Below are positions 58,019-64,000 of a stretch of DNA of 64,000 nt, piece after piece. A program made the translations under genes and the position numbers. The notes beneath the pieces were generated by a model. That model saw only the letters and a list, made by a program, of their open reading frames with translations, had not been told where the DNA came from and searched no databases. How positions within the stretch are numbered: the first letter of the stretch is position 1; each line of letters starts with the position of its first letter. Source of the stretch: an uncultured Clostridia bacterium (GTDB lineage Bacteria; Bacillota; Clostridia; Christensenellales; UBA1750); NCBI GenBank assembly GCA_904393115.1, contig CAJFMX010000002.1:62001-126000 (forward strand), given 5' to 3'.

Positions 58019-58047
58019 TTGCGAAAAACGCCTCTTTTTGGTATACT
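58019..58047 (+). promoter_or_regulatory. Sigma-A promoter of miaB
   Basis: TTGCGA at 58019-58024, 17 bp, TATACT at 58042-58047. Confidence 0.8.
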
Positions 58048-58091
58048 GAATTGAAAAAAGCGCGCATTCCGCGCGGAGAAGGAGCGGTTTC

Positions 58092-59471
58092 ATGGCACAA
58101 TCCCTCGTCGTCTCCCAGGAGGAGATGGACAAGCAGCGGCAATGCGCGGCCCGCGTGCGGGAAGGCTTTCCCGGCAGGACGTACAAGATCGTCACCTATG
58201 GCTGCCAGATGAACGCGCACGACTCGGAGAACCTCGCCGGGATGCTGGAGGAGATGGGCTTTGCCCCCGCCGCAGACGAGGGAGAGGCGGACCTCCTCCT
58301 CTTTAACACCTGCTGCATCCGCGACAACGCCGAGCGCAGGCTCCTGGGCAACGTCAGCGCCCTGGCCCAGCGCAAGCGCGAGAAGCCGGACCTGCTCGTG
58401 GGCGTGTGCGGCTGCATGATGCAGCAGGAGGGCGGGGCGCAGCGCCTGCTGGACCTCTGCCCGTTTGTGGACCTGGTCTTCGGCACCCACAACCTCTACC
58501 GCCTGCCGGAGCTGCTGCTGCGCGCGCTGCGCGGCCAGCCGGTGCGCGAGACGGACGGCGACGAGCGCGGCTGCATCCCGGAGGGCCTGCCCGTGCGCAG
58601 GACCAGCGCCATCCAGGGCGCGCTGACGATCATGTACGGCTGCAACAACTTCTGCACCTACTGCGTCGTGCCCTACGTGCGCGGGCGGGAGCGCTCCCGC
58701 AGCGTCGCGGACGTCGTGCGCGAGGCGGAGAGCATGGCGGCCTCCGGCATACAGGAGATCCTGCTGCTGGGGCAGAACGTCAACTCCTACGCGGGCGGGG
58801 CGACGTTCCCGGAGCTGCTGCGCGCGCTGGACGGCGTCGTGCCGCGCATCCGCTTCATGACCTCCCACCCCAAGGACCTGTCCGACGCGCTGATCGAGGA
58901 GATGGCGCACTCGCGCTCGGTCTGCCCGCAGTTCCACCTGCCCGTGCAGTCCGGAAACGACAAGGTCCTGCGCGAGATGAACCGCGTCTACACGCGGGCG
59001 CACTACCTGGAGCGCGTGCGCGCCCTGCGCCAGGCGATTCCGGAGGTGGGCCTGACGACCGACGTCATCGCGGGCTTCCCCGGGGAGACGGAGGCGGAAT
59101 TTGCGGACACGCTCTCCCTGGTCGAGGAGGTGCAGTACGACTCGGCCTTCACCTTCATCTATTCCCCGCGCCGGGGAACGCGCGCGGCCGCGCGGCCGGA
59201 CCAGATCCCCGAGGCCGTGCAGCACGAGCGGCTCGACCGGCTCATCCGCGTCCAGGAGCGGTCCACGGCATCGCGCCTTGCCCAGCAGGTGGGCTCCGTG
59301 CAGGAGGTCCTCGTCGAGGGGGCGTCGCGCCGGCGGGAGGGATTCCTCGCCGGGCGCACGGGCCGCGGCATGACGGTGAACTTTCCGGGAGACGCCGCCC
59401 TCGTTGGCAAGATCGTCCCGGTGCGCATCCTCGGCACGGGCGCCAACACCCTGCGCGGAGAGCGCGCCTAA
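58092..59471 (+). CDS. miaB: tRNA-2-methylthio-N6-dimethylallyladenosine synthase MiaB
   Basis: A 459-residue radical-SAM methylthiotransferase that modifies A37 of tRNAs reading UNN codons. The N-terminal auxiliary cluster uses the cysteine of YGCQMNAHDS, one in NTCCIRDNAE and one in VGVCGCMMQ. The radical SAM cluster is C-x3-C-x2-C in YGCNNFCTYC. A C-terminal TRAM domain follows. GAAGGAGCGGTTTC precedes ATG 58092. It is followed by a YmcA/YlbF-type gene, the same pairing as miaB-ymcA in Bacillus. Confidence 0.97.
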   Translation: MAQSLVVSQEEMDKQRQCAARVREGFPGRTYKIVTYGCQMNAHDSENLAGMLEEMGFAPAADEGEADLLLFNTCCIRDNAERRLLGNVSALAQRKREKPDLLVGVCGCMMQQEGGAQRLLDLCPFVDLVFGTHNLYRLPELLLRALRGQPVRETDGDERGCIPEGLPVRRTSAIQGALTIMYGCNNFCTYCVVPYVRGRERSRSVADVVREAESMAASGIQEILLLGQNVNSYAGGATFPELLRALDGVVPRIRFMTSHPKDLSDALIEEMAHSRSVCPQFHLPVQSGNDKVLREMNRVYTRAHYLERVRALRQAIPEVGLTTDVIAGFPGETEAEFADTLSLVEEVQYDSAFTFIYSPRRGTRAAARPDQIPEAVQHERLDRLIRVQERSTASRLAQQVGSVQEVLVEGASRRREGFLAGRTGRGMTVNFPGDAALVGKIVPVRILGTGANTLRGERA

Positions 59472-59513
59472 GCAAAAAAACAATTCAAAACAAGGATTTG
59501 AGGTGGATTTTCG

Positions 59514-59936
59514 ATGAATCTGGAACTGTTTCAGAAGTCTCGGGAGCTCGGGGAGCTCCTGGTCAATACCGACGAATACCGCAAGGTGCAGGAGGCGGAG
59601 GCCGCCTTCCAGGAGGATGAGTTCGCCCAGGCGAAGGTCGCGGAGTTCAACGCCCTCCAGCAGGAGGTGCAGACCCTCATGCAGACGCCGGACCCCGATC
59701 AGGCGCTGATCGCGCAGAAGGCCAACGACCTGCGCAGCATGCAGGCCAGCCTCACCGAGATGCCCTCCATCCAGGCGATGAACGAGGCACAGACGGAGTT
59801 CTCCAAGCTCCTGACCCAGGTCAACCAGGTGCTGCGCTTCATCATCACCGGCCAGGTGGACGAGGGCGGCTGCGGCGGCTCCTGCGAGAGCTGCGGCGGC
59901 TCCTGCTCCTCGTGCGGGGACGCGCACAAGGAATGA
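59514..59936 (+). CDS. YmcA/YlbF-family protein with a cysteine-rich tail
   Basis: A 140-residue helical protein of the Com_YlbF family: LGELLVNTDEYRKVQEAEAAFQED is the family core. In B. subtilis YmcA, YlbF and YaaT (RicAFT) act together in mRNA maturation and development, and purified complexes hold [4Fe-4S] clusters. Here the last 25 residues hold five cysteines (C120, C124, C127, C131, C134) in a Gly/Ser-rich tail. It follows miaB by 42 bases, the ymcA position. The start follows TTTGAGGTGGATTTTCG. Confidence 0.88.
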   Translation: MNLELFQKSRELGELLVNTDEYRKVQEAEAAFQEDEFAQAKVAEFNALQQEVQTLMQTPDPDQALIAQKANDLRSMQASLTEMPSIQAMNEAQTEFSKLLTQVNQVLRFIITGQVDEGGCGGSCESCGGSCSSCGDAHKE

Positions 59937-60027
59937 GCCTTGCGCGCGCCGTGTCCACCAAAACCCACGCGCACCGTGCACCCAGCCTGGGGCGCGGTGC
60001 GCATTTGACTTTGTGCGGGAGGAAATC

Positions 60028-62613
60028 ATGGCCCTTTCCCCAATGATGCAGCACTACCTGGCGACCAAGGAGCAGTACAAGGACTGCATCCTGATGTATC
60101 GCCTGGGCGACTTTTACGAGATGTTCTTTGACGACGCGGTGACGGTGTCCAAGGCCCTGGAGCTGACGCTGACGGGGCGGGACTGCGGCCTGGAGGAGCG
60201 CGCGCCCATGTGCGGCGTGCCCTACCACGCGGTGGACAACTACATCGGAAAGCTCGTGGAAAAGGGATTCCGCGTGGCCATCTGCGAGCAGATGGAGGAC
60301 CCGGCCCTGGCCAAGGGCCTCGTCGAGCGCGCGGTGACCCGCGTCATCACCCCCGGAACGGTGATCGAGACCAACATCCTGGAGGAGAAGAAGAACAACT
60401 ACCTCCTGGCCCTGAGCCTGGACGCGGACGGGAAGAAGGCGGGCCTCGCCTACGCGGACGTCTCCACGGGCGAGATGTTCGTGCTGGAGCTGCCGGTTCC
60501 CCAGCTCGGCGAGGAGCTGACGCGCATCGCGCCCACGGAGGTGCTCGTGCGCGCGCAGGACCGCGCGAGCCTGGAGAGCGCGTCGGGCTCGCTCTGCGCG
60601 ACGATCCGCCCGGCAGAGGACTTCGACAAGAAGGGCGCCGCCGCGCTGCTCAGGAAGCACATGCACAAGAGCCTGACGCAGCTGGGCCTAACCCGGATGG
60701 AGAACGCGGTCTGCGCGTCCGGCGCGCTGCTCCTGTACCTGGAGGAGACGCAGAAGAACGCCCTCGCCCACCTGAACAGCGTGCGCCTCTACAACCGCGG
60801 GGAGCACCTGCTGCTCGATCCGACCGCGCGGAGCAACCTCGAACTCACGGAGACCATGCGCGGCCGGGGCAAGCGCGGCACGCTGCTGTGGCTGCTGGAC
60901 CGCACGCAGACGGCCATGGGCGGCCGCCTGCTGCGCGCCTGGATCGAGGAGCCGCTGACGCAGAAGGAGCAGATCGAGCGCAGGCTGGACGCGGTGGAGG
61001 AGATGATGCGCGCGTTCCTGACGACGCAGGAGCTCATCGAGGCCCTTTCGCCGATCTATGACATCGAGCGCCTGGTCACCAAGCTCTCCTACCTGAGCTT
61101 CAACGCCCGGGACGCGCAGTCCCTCTGCCAGTCCCTGCAGATGATCCCCAAGATCCGCAAGCTCCTGGAGGGCTATACCTGCGCGGCGCTCTCCGACATC
61201 CGCGACCGGCTCGACCCGATGACGGACATGTGCGGCCTGCTCGAGCGCGCCATCGCGGAGAACCCGCCCATCCCCATCCGCGAAGGGGGCATCATCCGCG
61301 ACGGCTACAGTTCGGAGCTGGACGCGCTGCGCTCCGCCGCCTCCGGCGGGCGCGACTGGCTCTCCCAGATCGAGTCCACCGAGCGCGAATCCACCGGCAT
61401 CAAAAACCTCAAGGTCGGCTTCAACAAGGTCTTTGGCTATTACATCGAGGTGCCGCGCTCCCAGGCGGAGCTCGTCCCCCTGCGCTATGAGCGCAGGCAG
61501 ACCCTGGCCAACTGCGAGCGGTTTACGACCAAGGAGCTCAAGCGCATCGAGGAGACGGTCCTGGGCGCGCAGGAGAAGAGCGTGAACCTGGAATACCAGC
61601 TCTTCTGCGAGGTGCGCGACCGCCTGAGCGAGCAGATCGTCCGCTTCCAGGAGACGGCCGCGGCCGTCAAGGAGCTGGACGCGCTCCAGTCCCTGGCCAC
61701 GGTCGCAAGCGAGCGCGGCTACTGCCGGCCCGAGATGCACGAGGGCTTTTCCCTCACCATCCGCGAGGGGCGCCATCCCGTTGTCGAGGCCACGAGCCGC
61801 GACCTCTTTGTGCCCAACGACACGGAGCTGGACGAGGACGCCCGCATGATGATCATCACCGGCCCCAACATGGCGGGAAAGTCGACCTACATGCGCCAGG
61901 TGGCCCTGATCGTGCTGCTGGCGCACATGGGCAGCTTTGTCCCGGCCGCGCAGGCGAAGATCCCGCTGTGCGACCGAATCTTCACGCGCGTGGGCGCCTC
62001 GGACGACCTCGCCGCGGGCCAATCCACCTTCATGGTCGAGATGAGCGAGATGGCCTCCATCCTGCGCTTTGCCACGCCCAGGAGCCTGCTGATCCTGGAC
62101 GAGATCGGGCGCGGCACCTCCACGTTCGACGGCCTGTCCATCGCCTGGGCGACCGCCGAATACATCCTCAAGGAGAAGCGACTCGGCTGCAAGACGCTCT
62201 TTGCCACGCACTACCACGAGCTCTCCGAGCTCGAAGGACGCCTGGCGGGCGTGGTCAACTACCAGGTCACGGTGCGGGAGCGCGGGGACGAGGTCCTCTT
62301 CCTGCGCAAGATCCAGCGCGGGGGCGCGGACTCCTCCTTCGGCGTGCAGGTGGCCGCCATGGCCGGGCTGCCGCAGGCGCTGATCTCCCGCGCGCGGGAG
62401 ATCATGGCCAAGCTCGAGGTCAACAACGTCAACGGCCAGACCATCGGCAAGAACATCCTCGGCGGCGAAAAGGAGGACAAGCAGATCTCCCTGATGGAGT
62501 ACGGGGCGGTGGACTTTGCCCAGGAGGTCGCAAACCTGGACATGGATTCCCTTTCCCCGCGCGAGGCGCTGAACCTGCTCTACGTGCTGCGCGAAAAGGC
62601 GCGCAAGATCTGA
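60028..62613 (+). CDS. mutS: DNA mismatch repair protein MutS
   Basis: An 861-residue mismatch-recognition ATPase. The N-terminal GDFYEMF holds the Phe-x-Glu mismatch-binding motif. Core, lever and clamp domains follow, and the ATPase has Walker A TGPNMAGKSTYMRQ near residue 615, then DEIGRGTSTFDG. The C-terminal dimerisation segment ends at EALNLLYVLREK. Length is normal. GGGAGGAAATC precedes ATG 60028. mutL follows after 16 bases. Confidence 0.98.
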   Translation: MALSPMMQHYLATKEQYKDCILMYRLGDFYEMFFDDAVTVSKALELTLTGRDCGLEERAPMCGVPYHAVDNYIGKLVEKGFRVAICEQMEDPALAKGLVERAVTRVITPGTVIETNILEEKKNNYLLALSLDADGKKAGLAYADVSTGEMFVLELPVPQLGEELTRIAPTEVLVRAQDRASLESASGSLCATIRPAEDFDKKGAAALLRKHMHKSLTQLGLTRMENAVCASGALLLYLEETQKNALAHLNSVRLYNRGEHLLLDPTARSNLELTETMRGRGKRGTLLWLLDRTQTAMGGRLLRAWIEEPLTQKEQIERRLDAVEEMMRAFLTTQELIEALSPIYDIERLVTKLSYLSFNARDAQSLCQSLQMIPKIRKLLEGYTCAALSDIRDRLDPMTDMCGLLERAIAENPPIPIREGGIIRDGYSSELDALRSAASGGRDWLSQIESTERESTGIKNLKVGFNKVFGYYIEVPRSQAELVPLRYERRQTLANCERFTTKELKRIEETVLGAQEKSVNLEYQLFCEVRDRLSEQIVRFQETAAAVKELDALQSLATVASERGYCRPEMHEGFSLTIREGRHPVVEATSRDLFVPNDTELDEDARMMIITGPNMAGKSTYMRQVALIVLLAHMGSFVPAAQAKIPLCDRIFTRVGASDDLAAGQSTFMVEMSEMASILRFATPRSLLILDEIGRGTSTFDGLSIAWATAEYILKEKRLGCKTLFATHYHELSELEGRLAGVVNYQVTVRERGDEVLFLRKIQRGGADSSFGVQVAAMAGLPQALISRAREIMAKLEVNNVNGQTIGKNILGGEKEDKQISLMEYGAVDFAQEVANLDMDSLSPREALNLLYVLREKARKI

Positions 62614-62629
62614 GGAAAGGGGGAACACC

Positions 62630-64000
62630 ATGGCAAAAATTCAGGTGCTGGACGTGCAGACCGCCAACCGCATCGCCGCGGGCGAGGTGGTGGAGCGGCC
62701 CGCCTCCGTCGCCAAGGAGCTGCTGGAAAACGCGCTGGACGCCGGCGCCACGGCCGTGACCCTGGAGATCCGCGAGGGGGGCATCGCCTACCTGCGCGTG
62801 ACCGACAACGGCGCCGGCATCGCGCCGGAGGACTGCCGCCTGGCCTTTGAGCGGCACGCGACCTCCAAGATCCGCTCGGGGGACGACCTGGCGCACATCG
62901 GCACCTTGGGCTTCCGCGGGGAGGCGCTGCCCTCCATCGCCGCGGTCTCCCGCGTGGAGCTGACCACCCGGACAGAAGAGGCCGCCGCGGGCGTCCGCCT
63001 GCAGGTCGAGGCGGGACGCTTCCTCGACGTGCGCGAGGCCGGCTGCCCCAAGGGCACGACCTTCGTCGTGCGCGACCTGTTCTTCAACACCCCCGCGCGC
63101 CGCAAGTTCCTCAAGCGCCCGGCCACGGAGGCCGGTTACGTGGCGGACGTGGCGGCGGAGCTGGCGCTCTCCCGGCCGGAGATCGCCGTGCGCTTCGTCA
63201 ACAACGGCAAGGTGGTCTTCCAGACCGTGGGCAACGGGGACCTGCGCTCCGCCATCTATGTGCTCCACGGCCGGGAGGTCGCCTCCGAGGCGCTGCCCTT
63301 TTCCTATGCGCAGGGCGCGGTGCGCGCCTCCGGCTTTGTCGGGGTGGGAAACCTGGCCCGGAGCAACCGCAGCTATGAGCTGTTCTTCGTAAACGGCCGC
63401 TTTGTGCGGGATTCCGTGCTCTCCGGCGCGGTGGAGGCGGCTTGCCACGAGCGCGTGATGATCGGCAAATACCCGTACTGCGTGCTGAACCTCTCCATTC
63501 CCGCCGAGGCCGTGGACGTCAACGTCCACCCCAACAAGCTGGAGGTGCGCTTTAAGGAGGACTTCCCCGTGCGCGAGCACGTGCAGGCCGCGGTGGAGGC
63601 GGCCTTTGCGGACGGCGCCGCGCCCCTGCGCGCCGTTGCGCCATCCGCACCCGATTCGCCCCCGCCGGAGGTTCCGCCGCCCGCAGACGCGGACGCGCCC
63701 CCGCCGCCGGAGCAGATCGCCATGGCCCAGCCGGCCTTCGGCGCGCCGGAAACGCCGGCTGCGCCGGCGGCCGTCGCGGACTTTGCGCCCCGCCGGGAGG
63801 GTGCGCGCGTCCTGCGCGAGTCGTCCCTGCCGCCGGTTGCCCAGCCCATGCCCTGGCGCGAGAGCGCGCCCGCGCAAAGGCCCGAGACTCCTACGCAGAG
63901 CGAGGAGAAGCGCTTCGCGCCGCCGCGCGTGGAGCCCCTGGGGACGGCGCCCATCCTCATCGGCCAGATCTTTTCGACGTATCTTCTGGTGCAGCGGGGC
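62630..64000 (+). CDS. mutL: DNA mismatch repair protein MutL, 3' end outside window
   Basis: The first 457 residues, running off the window. The GHKL ATPase domain has RIAAGEVVERPASVAKELLENALDAGA, DNGAGI and GTLGFRGEALPSIAAVS; ELFFVNGRFV and VDVNVHPNKLEVRF close the transducer region by residue 310. A Pro/Ala-rich linker then leads to the beginning of the dimerisation domain (GQIFSTYLLVQ). GGAAAGGGGGAACACC precedes ATG 62630, 16 bases after mutS. Whether the endonuclease motif is present cannot be seen. Confidence 0.97.
   Translation, partial: MAKIQVLDVQTANRIAAGEVVERPASVAKELLENALDAGATAVTLEIREGGIAYLRVTDNGAGIAPEDCRLAFERHATSKIRSGDDLAHIGTLGFRGEALPSIAAVSRVELTTRTEEAAAGVRLQVEAGRFLDVREAGCPKGTTFVVRDLFFNTPARRKFLKRPATEAGYVADVAAELALSRPEIAVRFVNNGKVVFQTVGNGDLRSAIYVLHGREVASEALPFSYAQGAVRASGFVGVGNLARSNRSYELFFVNGRFVRDSVLSGAVEAACHERVMIGKYPYCVLNLSIPAEAVDVNVHPNKLEVRFKEDFPVREHVQAAVEAAFADGAAPLRAVAPSAPDSPPPEVPPPADADAPPPPEQIAMAQPAFGAPETPAAPAAVADFAPRREGARVLRESSLPPVAQPMPWRESAPAQRPETPTQSEEKRFAPPRVEPLGTAPILIGQIFSTYLLVQRG

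Noticed and set aside
56952-60029. A 1025-codon open frame on the minus strand across hisS, miaB and the YmcA/YlbF gene
   Set aside because: Same GC artefact; it is antisense to three well-supported genes and has no recognisable domain.
1-64000. CRISPR arrays, prophage genes, insertion sequences, tRNA and rRNA genes
   Set aside because: I looked through the intergenic gaps and gene list and found no spaced repeat arrays, transposase, integrase or phage structural genes, cloverleaf or rRNA sequence.

Overview
The window is about 64 kb of GC-rich chromosomal DNA with tightly packed genes, mostly on the plus strand. It looks like a spore-forming member of the Bacillota, class Clostridia. The evidence is gpr, spoIIP, a complete spoIIIAA-AH operon, spoIVB, a spo0A-like gene, a spoIIM-like gene and dacF, together with a T-box leader before thrS, Asp23/AmaP, YmcA/YlbF-type and rubrerythrin proteins. 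Recognisable vegetative promoters have a strikingly uniform form, TTGxAx, 17 bp, then usually TATACT. The lineage cannot be fixed from this alone; a high-GC gut clostridial group is a guess.

Layout. 1-9.8 kb: the end of glmM, a reverse rubrerythrin with a BFD-type [2Fe-2S] protein, then accessory genes: a beta-propeller protein, a frameshifted lipoprotein hydrolase, a GNAT-YbaK fusion, a C39-like peptidase, a divergent XRE-cupin regulator, and small metabolic and repair enzymes. 9.8-14.6 kb: pyrimidine-nucleoside phosphorylase, T-box-thrS, asd. 14.6-22.4 kb: gpr, rpsT, spoIIP, murI and the spoIIIA operon, which has a good sigma-E promoter candidate. 22.5-35 kb: asp23-amaP-DUF2273-nusB-Kae1 paralogue-folD-xseAB-ispA-DUF212, then dxs-tlyA and nadK-argR-recN. 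35-41 kb: an AT-rich gap with an XRE regulator, then spoIVB, spo0A-like, spoIIM-like, deoB, dacF. 41-49 kb: an EF-G paralogue, YbjN, a TetR/AI-2E transporter operon opposite a small membrane protein and acyltransferase-like gene, and a class V aminotransferase opposite DUF3343. 49-54.5 kb: nth, obgE, yhbY, nadD-yqeK-rsfS and the SRP RNA. 54.5-64 kb: Spx/ArsC-like protein, lipoprotein, FMN enzyme, hisS, miaB, a YmcA/YlbF-type protein with a cysteine-rich tail, mutS and the start of mutL.

How the genes fit together. Sporulation genes cover engulfment (SpoIIP, SpoIIM-like), the mother cell-forespore channel (SpoIIIA), sigma-K-pathway signalling (SpoIVB), cortex modification (DacF) and germination (GPR). 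They are embedded among housekeeping genes for translation (rpsT, thrS, hisS, fusA2, obgE, rsfS, yhbY), isoprenoids (ispA, dxs), NAD(P) (nadD, nadK), one-carbon metabolism (folD) and repair (xseAB, recN, nth, mutSL).

I see no prophage, insertion sequence, CRISPR array, tRNA, rRNA or obvious defence system. The least ordinary signals are a terminator-linked two-hairpin repeat present twice, a Spo0A homologue whose receiver has lost its acidic pocket, very short SpoIIIAF and SpoIIIAG, a YmcA/YlbF-type protein ending in five cysteines, and a hairpin that buries the dacF ribosome binding site.
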